From contig JAOALB010000142.1 in the NCBI GenBank assembly GCA_025331125.1, forward strand, positions 1 to 64,000: DNA of 64,000 nt. The letters are read 5' to 3'. The stretch comes from Mycogone perniciosa (taxonomy: Eukaryota; Ascomycota; Sordariomycetes; Hypocreales; Hypocreaceae). The position numbers were made by a program, and so were the translations under genes. The first letter of the stretch is position 1. Each line of letters starts with the position of its first letter. Shown here one piece after another: positions 22,705 to 35,575 of the stretch. Under the pieces are notes generated by a model, which did no database searches, had not been told where the DNA came from, and worked only from the letters and a program-made list of their open reading frames with translations.

Positions 22705-24009
22705 TGTGCCGGTATTCCAGATCAAACTTCATTCACGTTTTGTTGAAGAAGATGGGATGTAGGGGAGTGAAGAGAAGGGAAGAGAGCATGAAGAGGGGCA
22801 AGAAGATGATGAGGCGGGCAAATGGGCAGATCAACAGGCAGCCGCCAGCCCCGCATCTCTTCTGCCTTGGCTGTGTTTCCCAAACCAACAGCAGCATATT
22901 TACTGTCCATTGAGATGTAGCAGATGGAGAAGAGGGCGCGTAGGATAGCGGTTCAAGACGTTGGAGACCTTTCCTTTAGGGTGGGTAATGCATTTCAATC
23001 AACCCCCGGCAATTAGCTTAACGCTAGGGGTTGATTGTTACCCTGTAAAATCCATGAGAGTCACTGAATCTCAATTGGTTTGTGCTGCTCCGCATTGCCC
23101 GTACAGTCAAGCGTGGCGGAGACAGCCTGCAGGAACGGGGGATTGCAAGCTCGGGCGCTAAAACCGCCTACTGATAATTAGTATTCGAGGTGGAGCAGTG
23201 AGCTTTATAAGTCGTCTGTTGAGTTGAGTCTCTCTTCATTGGAAGACAATAATAGTCCCAAAGATATTGCCGAAGATGGAGTTGAGTCGGAGTTCTTCCT
23301 GCATAGTATATCAATTTAGCGGTTTGGTTTATACCTACCTAAGGTACTATCTAGTAGGCAATGCATGTCCTAGGTACGTTCAGTCGGCTTGGCTGGGCAG
23401 CGGAAGCCTTTGCGACAAACACCGCACAGTGTATAAAAATAAAAATATCCAATGGTGATATCTTCTCAATTAAACTACGAAGTACTTCGTAGACGCTGCA
23501 TTATCTGTTGCCCTTATCTTTGTCATCCAGATGGGAAGACGTCTTATTGGCGGATATCATTCATGCTGCAGAACTCCATACAGTCCTAAGACGCCACACC
23601 GAGATAGTGTGAGCGTGGCATATAAATGTCACCCTCGAAACGACCCGCAAATACAATCAGAGGCCTCAAGATTGCGCTTCAATTTATAGTAGTATACCCC
23701 GTACTCCATAGAGCTGAAGGTGTTCTGAACTCGGGCATGTTTTCCACTGAAATTCGGCCACGGAACCCGGACTGCCACCGCGCCGTCACTCTCGGCAAGT
23801 CAGTCTCTAGCTCTCCAATGTGCCTCGGCAGTCCCGCGGTAATCCATTCCGTCGGGGTCTCCGCTGTCTTATCCAGCGAATCCATAAAGCCGGAGCATCC
23901 CCACAGACTCCTTTGCCAGCTTGCTGAAGAATTATTTTTATCATTGCCTCCATCTCGCTTTCTTTTTTACTGTTATAGATTGTCAATCCGTCTTGGATAT
24001 ACCGTCACA
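22705..24009. other. Divergent intergenic region with 18-bp palindrome
   Basis: About 1.3 kb holding the upstream regions of the 691-residue unknown and of thiolase. The palindrome at 23475-23492 is the only structured element seen. Confidence 0.5.
23475..23492. repeat. Perfect 18-bp palindrome CTACGAAGTACTTCGTAG
   Basis: The sequence equals its own reverse complement over all 18 bases. It is built of two TACGAAGTA half-sites sharing a GTAC centre; close variants with TACGGAGTA occur at 58625 and, less exactly, at 33304. It lies about 520 bp upstream of the thiolase ATG. Confidence 0.6.
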
Positions 24010-25442
24010 ATGGCCGCCGAACGCATTGGATTTATTGTTAAGCACCTGGCTCCTGGCTCATCGCTAAGCAGCATGTAAGCGCAAAACCTCGGAGCTTGGA
24101 GCTCGGAGCTCGTTCGCTGACACACCAATCTGAAGCCAATCCAAGAACCCCGATGATATTGTCATTACCTACGCGGCACGCACGCCGCTCACAAAGGCCA
24201 AAAAGGGTGGCCTCAAGGATACCAGCCTGGAGTACCTGATCTACGCTCTCCTGAAGGAGGTCAAGGAACGAAGTGGTGTTGACCCTGCGCTCGTTGAGGA
24301 TATCTGCCTCGGCAATGTACGTCCAATCCCTCCAACGTTTGGTTGGAAGTGCTGCTGATACAATTTTTTGTGCAGGTTCGTGATCATAATGCGACCAACA
24401 AGCTCCGAGTCGCCGCCCTCGCCGCAGGCTTCCCCAACACAGCCGGCGCCAGCGCGGTCCAGCGCTTCTGCTCCTCGGGCCTCAAGGCCATTGCCGACAT
24501 CTCTCACTCGATCGCCAGCAACTCCATCTCCATCGGAATCGCCTGCGGTGCTGAGCTCATGTCCATTGACTCCGTGGACCCGACAGCCGATCCCGAGATT
24601 CTGGCCAAGAGCCAGGAGGCTGCCGACTGCATGCAGCCCATGGGCTGGACGAGCGAGAACGTGAGCGCCGACTTCAATGTAACCAGGGAGATGATGGACA
24701 AGTACGCCGCCGAGAGCTTCCAGAGGGCTGAACAGGCACAAAAGGCCGGCTACTTCGACGACGAGATTGTACCTATTACAACCAAGGTCAAGGATGCCAA
24801 GGGCGAATGGAAGGAGGTCACCCTTACCAAGGATGATGGCATCCGAGCAGGCACCACGTTCGAGTCCTTGTCCAAGATTCGCGTTGCGTTCCCTCAGTGG
24901 GGGAACAGCAGCACAACTGGTGGAAATGCCAGCCAGATCACTGATGGAGGTAAGGGCCCCTCACCAACGCCAATTGATGTTGACGTTCGAAATGGAGACT
25001 GACACTGAGTCTAGCTGCTGCCGTCGTCCTGATGAAGCGATCGACCGCCACCAAGCTCGGGCTGCCCATCGTGGCCAAGTACGTTGGTTCTACCGTCGCC
25101 GGTCTGGCTCCTCGTATCATGGGTATCGGCCCCACTGTTGCCATTCCCAAGCTCCTCTCCATCTACAACATCAGCCTCAACGACATCGATGTCATTGAGA
25201 TTAACGAGGCGTTCGCCTCCATGGCCGTCTACTGCCGCGACAACCTCGCTCTGGACTGGGCCAAGATGAACCCCAAGGGTGGCGCCATTGCCCTGGGCCA
25301 CCCCCTGGGTTGCACTGGAGCGAGACAGGTGGTGACGGGTCTGAGTGAGCTGCGGAGGACAAAGAAGAAGTTGCTGTTGACCAGCATGTGCATTGGTAGC
25401 GGCCAGGGAATGGCTGGCCTGTTTGTTAATGAGCAGGTTTAA
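24010..25442 (+). CDS. Peroxisomal 3-ketoacyl-CoA thiolase
   Basis: Exons 24010-24074, 24136-24316, 24376-24949 and 25015-25442 give 415 residues. The enzyme performs the last step of fatty-acid beta-oxidation, cleaving 3-ketoacyl-CoA with CoA to acetyl-CoA. Catalytic residues are in place: acyl-accepting Cys114 in QRFCSSGL, His369 in GHPLGCTGA and Cys399 in SMCIGSGQGMAG. The short first exon encodes a PTS2 peroxisomal signal, Arg5-Ile6-x5-His12-Leu13 (RIGFIVKHL), as in yeast Pot1/Fox3, so the product is a matrix protein imported through Pex7. Without this 65-bp exon the signal would be missed. The ERG10-type cytosolic thiolase is the alternative family but lacks PTS2 and is less similar in the N-terminal region. 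Confidence 0.93.
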
Positions 25443-26627
25443 ACATCTACTATCTGTCTTGTCTTGTATAAGTGTGTATCTTTTACAATGTCAAAATGAA
25501 AGCGTCTGGATTTCTGTTTGTTTCAGTCAATACGGAGGAACTGTTCACCCTATTCGTATGTCCTAACTAAGGTACAAGCAGAGACCGCACTGCGTGCTAT
25601 AACACAGTTTGTGATTCACGGACATACATACATGTACTTGCTATCACCGATGATTTCCAATCAATTCCCATACATACTCGAGCGGCACGAAATCCGAACG
25701 CCGCGGCGCCACTCTCGTGCATTAGTATGCATGGCGCATGGATGCTCTGACAAAGGGACGTGGAGTTGATCCAGACTGACGGATGTCAAGAGAAGGGACC
25801 CTTGAGGGAGAGATTTGGAAGGCATTGTTAAAAGTTGATTATACTAATCTATAACTGTCCGAGTCAGCCGGATTGAAGTGGCATGTGGTTAGATTAATTC
25901 TGCTTGGCATCGTCTGAAGGGAGAGAGCTGGGATATAATAGAATACGAGTACAAAGCATGTGCTTCTATGAGGTACGGGTACGAAGTAGTTAGTAATAGT
26001 AATAGTACTCTTTGTGTACCAGCCAGAGCGAGCTGCAACAACAGCATTCGGGTTACGTATGGGCAACTCCCTCGTCACTTTTTCTCCAGCCTCAGCAGAG
26101 CATATATATAGGCACATACCACATAAAAACACACAGGGCTCTGAAAAGCAGCCTATAGCCGATTGCATACAGGCGTCAGCTGCCATCTCTGCGCTTGGCG
26201 GTATGCACGTTTGGCCAGCCTCTGACCGTATTCGCCGTCCGATTGATCAGTGGGCTGTTGTCCCGCTGATGTCACCCGCCAGCCGAGTCTAGGCGGCGCC
26301 ATACAAAGGAACATGGCAAATTAATATTACGAGTAGTTGCTCCCTCACTGAGACACACACATTTGATCCTCCGCACAACAACACCAACAAAAGACACCGT
26401 CAGGCTCCCACAGACGCCGGCCATACGGAGTACTCTCTGCCTTTATGGCGTGGCCTGTCATTTCCTTGTTGCCCTCTTCTTAGCTTCATGAACTTCGCTT
26501 CGCTCCTCCGACTCTCGCCCTTGTCCTCGAGGCAGTATTGATCAGCGAGACGTTGTCAGCTCACCCGCACCAGACCTCGAGCACCTCCAATTGAATCGCC
26601 TATGCAGTCGACAGCTGTTGCATAACG
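25443..26627. other. Intergenic, thiolase 3' side and SulP promoter
   Basis: About 1.2 kb between two same-strand genes. It contains one TACGGAGTA motif at 26424, about 200 bp upstream of the SulP ATG. No gene recognised. Confidence 0.5.
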
Positions 26628-29133
26628 ATGGCAGGACCACCGCCTTTGAATCGAGGGGACTCCTCCAAAGACCACCGTCCCATCCAGCCGAGCACCCTGC
26701 GCCAGAGCCACACGCCATCGAGCCGACCCGGAAGCGAAGGCAGCGACCTGGGCGATTATGCCCCATCCTCCTCACAACACCATGAAGATGGCGGGATCTC
26801 TGCAAGCGAATCGACTCCCTTGATACAGGACCATTCAACACACCCTGCCCACTCGGGCCCATGCACTCATGGCACCTTTAGCCCTCGACCCTCGACCCCA
26901 AACAATGGCGTCATGGGCCGGTATCTCGACGATGATGACGCGAGTGACGCGCACGGCTCTGTAACATCAAGCGGCATATTGGACAAGGCAATTTCCTCCA
27001 TTATCGGGAATGATGATTGGAAGAGGTGGCTTATGAGGCGGATGCGGACCAAGAAGATGGGCCAAAGCAGTGAGCTTGCCGAACAGGCAGGATTTCGTGA
27101 TACCCCATTCATGTGAGCCCTTCTACTCCTTCTTCCCATATTGGGTTTCACTATCTAATGTATGGCTCTTCCAGGTATTTGGCTTATTACGTTCCGTGCT
27201 TGACCTGGATCCAGCAGTACAAGCTTTCGTACATCCAGGGAGACTTTGTTGCTGCCGTCACAATGGCCTCCTTTTACCTGCCAATGGCTCTCTCGCTCGC
27301 CTCTAACCTGGCTCATGTCCCTCCAATCTACGGTCTTTACGCCTTCGTTTTCAATCCTTTCATATATGCCATTTTCGGCTCTTGCCCACAGATGATCATT
27401 GGCCCGGAGGCTGCTGGGTCTCTTCTTGTGGGCACTGTCGTCAAAACCGCCGTTGACTCTGGGGGCGATGGCTCTGAGGAAAATGATCTGCTTCAGGCTC
27501 AGATCTGCGGTGTAGTGGCAGGAATGGCCGGTGCAATGGTGCTCATTGCGGGTTTGGCAAGGTTGGGCTTTTTGGATAGCGTGCTGAGCAGGCCATTCCT
27601 AAGAGGTTTTATCAGTGCTATTGGCTTCGTTATTGCAGTTGATCAACTGATTCCCGAGCTTGGACTGGGCCGCCTTGCAGAAGAGGAGGGTGTGAACCAT
27701 GGCAGCAGTGTCGATAAGATTCGGTTCATCATTGGCAATATTGGCTCCGCGCATCGCCTGACATTTGCAATTGCGGGCGTTAGCTTCCTCGTCATCATGA
27801 TTTGCCGGTAAGTTGCTTGGGAAGAAATACTGAATAAGTAATAAATGCGGAAAGCTGACACTCGCCAAAGTGAGCTCAAGAGGCGCCTAGAAAAGAAGTT
27901 CCCTGGTGTCGCTTTCATTCCCGACAGGTTCTTAGTAGTCGTCGTCTCCGCCGTTTTGTGTTCGCATCTCGGGTGGGAAGGGAAAGGAGTCGAAATACTT
28001 GGAACTGTCAAGTCCACCGGAGGTCTGTTCGCTTTCCGATGGCCTTTCCAGCTCTCGCAAATGGTCCACATCCGTGCCGCCATGTCGACATCATTCCTCA
28101 TTGCCCTGCTCGGCTTTTTCGAGTCGTCTGTGGCGGCAAAGAGCTTAGGCGGCAGCTCAATTCCCGGCATTGAGTTGAGTGCAAATAGGGAGATGATTGC
28201 CCTTGGCACAGCAAATCTGGTTGGCTCATGCTTCATGAGTTTGCCCGCTTTTGGGGGCTATGGACGAAGCAAGGTGAACAAGACGACTGGTGCGAAGACT
28301 CCAATGAGTTCGGTATTCCTTAGTCTCATCTCCTTGCTGTCCATTCTATTTTTGCTTCCCTACTTCTACTTCCTTCCGGTAAGCAAGCATTCACGACCAC
28401 CTAAATCTCACGAAGCTAACTGTAAAAGAAACCCGTTCTCTCCTCAATGATTTCCGTCGTAGCATGGTCGCTGATAGAAGAGGCGCCCCACGATATTTCA
28501 TTCTTCTTACGCATCCGCGGCTGGACAGAACTTGGCCTTATGATCATTATCTTCACATCGACAATCTTCTACTCGCTAACCTTGGGCATGGCGCTTGGCG
28601 TTGGCATCTCCCTTCTCCTCGTCATCAAACACAGCACGCGTCCACGAATTCAGATTCTCGGCCGTGTTCCTGGCACCAACCGATTCGAAAATGCAGAGGC
28701 ACATGGGTCTGATATCGAGTTCATTGATGGTTGCCTGATTGTGAAGATCCCTGAGCCGCTAACATTTGCTAATACGGGTGAACTCAAGAGCCGTCTGCGT
28801 CGACTAGAGTTTTATGGCACATCCCAAGCCCACCCTGCGCTACCCCGTATTCGCAGCCAGGAGTCTAACCGAAACATCATCTTTGATATCCACGGCGTGA
28901 CGTCGATGGACGGCTCAGGCACGCAGGTACTTGAGGAGATTGTTCGGAATTACCGAGAGCGAGGCGTTCGCGTCTTCTTCTCGCGTGGACCGAGCCACGG
29001 TCACCCTGTGTGGAAGCTGATGGAGAGGAGTGGCATTGTGAACTTGTGCGGTGGCGAGATACATTTTGTTGATGATGTGGAAGAGGCGCTGAGGCGGACG
29101 GAGTATGAGGAGAGCGTGACCAGCGCGCGATGA
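26628..29133 (+). CDS. SulP family anion transporter with STAS domain
   Basis: Exons 26628-27112, 27175-27807, 27871-28378 and 28429-29133 give 776 residues. A cytosolic N-terminus of about 160 residues, rich in Ser, Pro and Asp, precedes the SulP core: YYVPCLTWIQQYKLSYIQGD, then DFVAAVTMASFYLPMALSLA and PPIYGLYAFVFNPFIYAIFG, with multiple hydrophobic spans up to about residue 590. The C-terminal STAS domain is recognised by NIIFDIHGVTSMDGSGTQVL. The family moves sulfate, bicarbonate or other anions. The long N-terminus and overall layout resemble the yeast YPR003C-type subgroup rather than the high-affinity sulfate permeases Sul1/Sul2. Residues 61-66 (ESTPLI) match the acidic dileucine sorting signal, which suggests a vacuolar or endomembrane location. 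Substrate is not settled by sequence. Confidence 0.88.
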
Positions 29134-29992
29134 GAAATGGGGAGACAAGATGGTGCAGGTTGCTTATGACTTTGGCTTCCTTTGCTTGGTTTTGCCGTGA
29201 GCACGAGAAGGGGGTGACGTGCTTTTGTTTATGTGCGTGGTTTGGCTTTGCTTTTGGATGATGATTGATGCATTGCAGGAGCGGGCGAATACGAATCTAG
29301 ACCTACAACGCATGAAGCATGACTAGATATTTGAAATGAGACTCGATGACTCGCTATTACCGCTGATCTATTGGACATGGTATTAATTAAATGTACAAGG
29401 GGTTGAAGATTGCCGTCAATCACGCACCACACCGTTAGCGAATCCCTTGTTCACTTCTCTTTAAATGAGTTTTGCCCAATCACTTCCATGTCAAGCTGCC
29501 GACCTCTCAGCTTATTACAGGCTGCTGGCGGGTTGAGGCTATGCAAGTCAAGTTGCAGCTCTTACCCCTGTGATCTCCATCTCTCTATCCGACTGGTCAG
29601 CGGAAATGCAAGAACCTGCATGTGGCGTCGTCCTGTAAATACCCAAGTTAGATGCATCATCATGCTCCAAGTCATAGCCGCCTCGAAGATACGCGACTCT
29701 TACGAAGTACGAAGTACAGTCCCCTGATATATGTGTACATACTCGCGACCGAAGGAGTCATTGGGCCGCGTCTCTTGAACTGCAGCCACCAAGTTTTCTG
29801 CATGTATCTCACCATCTTCGCTAGCAACATGCACTCCTCAGAGATACCTACATATGAAACAGTCCATCTATTACGCACACACTCACTGCACTATTTAAGC
29901 CCTTGACATAGCAGACTGACAGAAATAACACATAACGGTCGGCGCATCTCCATGTGCATTGTTTCAGCCGACGACACAAGGTTCAACCCTGT
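29134..29992. other. Convergent intergenic region
   Basis: About 0.86 kb between the SulP and alpha/beta hydrolase stops. No gene recognised; a doubled ACGAAGTA run lies near 29702. Confidence 0.5.
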
Positions 29993-31126
29993 CTATGAGT
30001 TGCAAACCAAGGAAACAAGGTATGCCACAGCCTCCCTGACAGCACTCATGCCGGGGTCTTCGTCCTCAATGAACTTGGTCAACTCAAACAAATGTGGCTG
30101 ACCCTCCGCAACAAACAAGTGGACCTTGTCACAACCAAGCTGCTCGCGCATCTGTTCGCTCACATCAATGGCCACATCGGAATCAGTATCGCCATGGAAA
30201 ATAACGGTAGGCGGCCACTTGTCGAGCCGTTCCTTAGCAGCTAGATCGCGAGCCCACTTGTACCCCAGGTCGATATCTCCGACTAGATCAAGCCAACCAT
30301 TCTTATGGGTGTAGTAGTCATACAGCATTCCCCGGTGGGGTTTCGAAGGGTCTTGGGGAGTTGCTGGCGGCGGAGGAGGCTTGTAAGCCGAGTTCTTGGA
30401 GCCATCGAGAAGAAGCTGATCGACTTGGAAGGCAGAACTGGCACCCGGGGGAGTGACACCTATTTCAATGGGTCTGGCGATGATGTCCGCCACGGCAGAG
30501 TCCGGGATAAGCTCCGGGGTAAGCAGGATAGAGGAGTTGAAGAATGGATGGCGAAAAGTATTGATGCCTTCTATAGAGAAGAGTGCGAGAGGAGGAGGGT
30601 AGCAGTGATGAGAAACGAGGGCCACGGCGAAGAAGCCTTTGATTGATATCTCAGCATTCTGGTGAAATGGGCGTGGTGTCTAGCGAGCTTGGACTTACCA
30701 CCGCTTGCACCTCCGACAATGACACGACGCCTCCCGTCAGCTGGAGCATCCCACCTCTGTGCGAAATCGTAGGCCGCTGAGACGTCCTTCAGAAGGCCCT
30801 TTGCGCCAGTCTGTGGAAGAAGGTGGTAGCTTGGACTAATCAAGGGCCATTTCTGCCGAAGGCATACCTAAACGTCCTGAATATTAGACCTTTGACCTTG
30901 TATTTCTTTTAACATCATCTCAGTGTGAACTTGCTTGTACTAGCCAAGGTGCAATGCAGTCACGGCCCCAGTCAACTAGCCCACCAGGATGGAAATACAA
31001 GAACACGGGTTTATTTTTTGGATAGTCGTCGTTGGTGTAGATATCACATTCAAGCGGCATGCCATAGTTGGCATATACTTGGTTCGTTTTCTGAACCATC
31101 TTGTCTTCTTTATCATTATGAATCAT
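29993..31126 (-). CDS. Alpha/beta-hydrolase fold esterase-like protein
   Basis: Exons 31126-30941, 30867-30699 and 30636-29993 give 332 residues. The oxyanion-hole HGG-like motif FHPGG lies near residue 45, the nucleophile Ser117 sits in GGASGG (a G-x-S-x-G elbow), an acid is available in HGDTDSD (Asp268-Asp272), and His300 is in EGQPHLFE. The order and spacing are those of the hormone-sensitive-lipase or dienelactone-hydrolase-like groups. No signal peptide, so cytosolic. The first donor is GTACAA rather than the usual GTAAGT; it was chosen because it restores the family sequence PWL-VCLRQKWPLIS across the junction. An internal ATG at 31099 is an alternative start. Substrate unknown. Confidence 0.8.
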
Positions 31127-34100
31127 CAAGAATATGAAGAGGGGCCCTGCCTGTATAGCGGCTGAACAATACAGCGGCGAACTAAACTACACTTGGAGAT
31201 CGAAGCAGAAGTACGAAGTATACGGTAGGCCTTGTAGCAGGCAGGTTGCAATCCCAGGCTAGGACACATGATAATACAATCGACAACTGCACAGCCGTGA
31301 TGTGAAAATCCGAAAATGAGACTAAGCGATTTGATTGACTTCGAGTAGAATATGTGAGGGAGGGAGCCAAAGAGAAGCCTGGTCTACAGCGGAACGCCAC
31401 TCGGCGGTATGGCTGAATGTATGTAAGCCAAGGAGGTTGATTGCTTTCTTTTTCAACCTCGCCCAACATCGCGAAGCATACCGAATCTGTAGGTATGTGA
31501 TGTCTCACACCCTTTGTGTACATACTCGGACTAGTATTTCTTGTTCGTGGCGACCTGACATCCCGATAGAGAAACGTGGGGGTTTACCGGGAATATATAT
31601 AACCAAACAATCCAGTTGTTTCAACAAAGTGGACAAAGTCCCGTACATGCACAGCCATCCCAAAATCCCAGGGACCGAAATTCATCGGCCAAAAGAACAA
31701 ACAACACGCGGCCAGAATACTTCTTAATACTCGTACTCACATACTGAACCTGGAGAATTATGTACGAAAGAAAGAGCCTTTGCTTTTGTGGTGAACTGTT
31801 GTTTCTTTTTCTCAATATTGCCGATATTGAAGGTCGCTTCGATCGGCTAGAGTTATTTTCCTTGTTTCCCGTCAGATTTTTTTTGACGAATTAGTCTTAT
31901 TTTCTCCGGGAGGCTCGGCATGACGTTGATCATCCATTCACATACGTAGTAGTAGTTAGTATAAGACGAAAGTGACCGTTCCTCCGCGTGATATGTCATG
32001 ACAAATTCTCCGTAGTTTTGTCTTCTATTGGACCGCATGGTCGCCGTCGCATTTCAGGTCTCGTGTGAGAGTACGGAGTAGTAATATGTAATATGTTTGC
32101 AGTATCAGAGTGGAATCCGAGCTTCATTTCGCATGTAGAAACGTGGCGGAAATCAGGGCACCAAAGAAACGAACTGCATGTTCGCCCATGGACATGTAGG
32201 TAAGACATCCATTATGGCTGTCACCTATTTCGATGGAAATGGCCGGTCAGGCTGAACGAAAACCGAGTCAATGGTTCCATCACACCGCCAGTATGGTATC
32301 ATCGAGGACGAGTTTATGCCCTAAGGAAGGTATACTATCCCAAAGACAAGAGTGACGAGGGGCGTGACGAGTCATGGGTTCCGCCAAAAGAGAGATGACT
32401 CTCGGTCGAGAACCTCGATGCAGGAATGTATCATGTTTGCCGAGGATCGGAACGTTACCATACCCATGGCTTCGCTAGAGCTCTGGACCTATCACAGCGC
32501 TAGCAATCCTTAGAATGGCAATAGAATGATCAAGGATCAGAATATACAATCGTAGTTGGGTGTCCTAACTACTGGCCATATCGTAGATACTTGATGCCCC
32601 ATCCAGCCACTTCGAAAAACTCCATGGATACAGAAGTACGGAGTACATATTTATACGAGTGACAGGGGTCGTAACTGCATTGCATTGCATTATTTAACCC
32701 AAAAAAGGGTTGCCACCATTACCCACGTCTTGCTGGACCCGGTGCAAAGCTGCAGCGCATAGTGCTCCTTGGTCCAGATCCACGGACTCATACAGGAAGG
32801 GGATTGGAGGCTGGCAGCAAGGAGCAGCAGCTAATCCGCCACCCAGATCCAGCGAACCGGGAACGCAGCACTCCGTAAACCCCCAGGCCTGGTCAAAAGT
32901 AGCCGACAGCTGGAGAGACACAGGGGATATCGGCCTGTCACCAGGGGTGGCTTTCCATTAGCTGTTACCGGTGAGGTGGGCAGGCTTGCATTTTACCAAA
33001 GGGCGAGACTCCGAGAGGGCGGTAGAGAGAGCGACGATCCATTAGATCCATGGTGGAGGAGGAGAATACCAACTGCCTTCTCTCCATGGCGCCCTGGACA
33101 GCTTGTCGCAATCAGCGAATTACAAGCCCTGTAGCCCCCTGTGAGGACCTTCGGTTGTTGCATGTGCATGGTCGCTGCATGTCTCAAGTTTCGTTCCGTG
33201 TTGCTGGACGCGACTAGACCAGGGAATCCCCTACAGCTGACTCCGTGCTGCCGTGTCTGCTCCATTGGCTGCCGATCTGGAGCAAACCGGGAATCGCCAG
33301 CATGGCACGGAGTACTTCGTATGCTGGTAGTACTACTTCGTACTTCGTACTCGTGGTAATATGTAAAAAAAAACGCTTATTGGGCCCTGGAGAAACCACC
33401 TCCAACAGGCATGTCCAGGACTATCAGCAAGGAGCTAAGAGTCGACACCTCTGGTTGGGACGCGTACTGTTTGCGCTCGTCAGTCAGCATCCCGTGACGT
33501 GCAATCCATGCGTCTCATTCGTCGTCTCGGCGTCTTTGATACCTTGAGTGACTGGGAGGATGCTGCTCCCATTCACAGCATTTTCCAACTCGTAGTACGA
33601 GACAGCTCGGAAAGGTGTTTGTAGTATGTGCAGATGCTTTTACGTTAAAATGCAGTTCCCCTGAGGTCTTAGATTCAACCAGCAACTAGGAATGGATACT
33701 AATGATCCGGTGGTTGGCGGCTTCCCGCTTGTTGGGGTTGTCTTATCCATCCCACTCCTAGCCATTGGAGTGGTACGTACGACTCAAAGTGTTGCATCAT
33801 GTCTGTTCTTACGTACGGAGTAGTACTTGATACTCTACGATACATGGCGGCTACCCTGCTACTACCACTACTATTACGAGTAGATACCGTATATTCTGCG
33901 AGATATCCTCTTCATCCTACCAATCTTTCTTCTTTCTGGCGGCAGGCAAGGAGAGAGAGAGGAGAGGGCTCCACCTAACCCCCCGTCTTGTGGCCAGTGA
34001 GATTAGCCAGTCGGAGCTTCGTCACTATCAAACTGCCAGCCCACGTGCGACTTCTGTAGGGAGAACCCTGAAACTACTACGGGCGGGCCGCCGATAGCAT

Positions 34101-35575
34101 ACTACTCGTAGGCCAGGCCACCAGACGAACGAACATTGACTCGTCTCCTTCGGGCGAAAGGGTCCTAGATGCTAGGATTGGCCGGTGCCCTTGCCCTGCC
34201 CTGCCCTTACCCACTTCATTATTTATAAACGACTTACAACGTGTAATACAGCGTACAGGCGACTTACTTGATACAACTAGATGCGACTCTGTACAATATG
34301 TACATGCTGGGCTCCGCGGTTCATGCCGGCAGGTGTGTACATGCCATACGAGGTGGTAGTACTACTAGTTCGTAGATTAGCTTCCACTACTTCGTATCAC
34401 ATCCGAAAATGGCTGCCGAGAGAGCGGTCATTCCCATTCCCCCGTTCCCATTCTTTGCCTTTGTACGGAGTATCTACGAGTAGTATGACTGGGACGCCAG
34501 CAGAGGAGGGTCAAATAGGACGGATGAAGAAGAGGGGGGTGGGCACAACACAGCATATCCCAGCAAGCGGAAGCCCAGACCAACAACCCAAGCAGAGGAC
34601 AAGGCACGCAAAAAGGGCGAGAGACAGAGACAGAGACGGAGAAAGAGAGAGTTGTTTTTTGCGGCTTGTTGCGTGGCGGGTCGGCACGGAGCAACCAGTC
34701 CAATAGATCTGATCCTGACTGTTCTTCCTTCGGCTACGGAGTACAGGCTCCAAGTACACCCAAGCCCGGCACTCCTCTGTTCTGTCTCTTAGTACTAGGT
34801 ACGGGAGTATATAAGATGCCTCTAGTGGCCATGATGGCCGTAATATGTGCCGTCGAAACAGCCTGACCAAAAGGCAGATCGCGACCATTTCTGCTGCTTT
34901 GTGTCTGATACGCCAAACCTATTGATCACGTACGGCTATTACGTACGTACTAGTCGTACAGACTCGCTCATCTAGGCAAAGGTTTGCTATCTGTCCCTCT
35001 CCTCACTCACCCTCTCTCTTACTAGCCTCTCTCTCCAACGCCCGCTTGCTCGTGTGCGCAGTTTGCTTACATATTGCGACTAGGCCACTCACACGGGTCT
35101 CGGTTTATTTTCTCTACTATTTCAGCCTCTCAACCGCCGCTAAAGCAACGGAGACCATCAGACCCGCTCTCTTTTTCTGGACTTTCCCCATCCTCAGAAC
35201 CAGTTTTATCGCGCCTTGAACCTTGTTTGGAAGTTCACGTTGCGCCAACAGGTCAGACAAGTTGATCCCCCAGGATTGCCCGATCTGGCGAGACCCGTTA
35301 CAGATCAGCCAACAGCAGCGCTGTGTCGGGAATAATCAGCATTGACTGTAGGCCTGGCGTTTTTGTCTCCAAATCTCAAAGTCTCGGGAAATCGAGAGAG
35401 AGAAAAAACCAACACTACATTGTAAAACGAACAACACAACACAAAACAAAACCATTTAGTCGACAGGCGGGCCTCTTGAGTAAAGGGCACACCCGTCGCA
35501 TATATATAAGCCGTCAAGCTGGGTTCCTCACTTTCGGTGTTGTCGAGCAAGGGAAAGAAGGCATCACGGGGCATC
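31127..35575. other. 4.4-kb gene-free region
   Basis: The largest gap in the window, between divergent genes. It holds five TACGGAGTA motifs (32072, 32637, 33814, 34464, 34735), several TACTTCGTA relatives near 33310-33350, a GA-rich stretch near 34610-34655 and a triple GCATT near 32675. All frames are short, lack conserved motifs and cannot be joined into a plausible protein. It may be the long promoter of the amidase gene, a non-coding transcript or an eroded gene; the sequence does not decide. Confidence 0.5.

Noticed and set aside
32694..32921. Small Cys-containing minus-strand frame considered as an effector
   Set aside because: No signal peptide, poor start context and no splice continuation.
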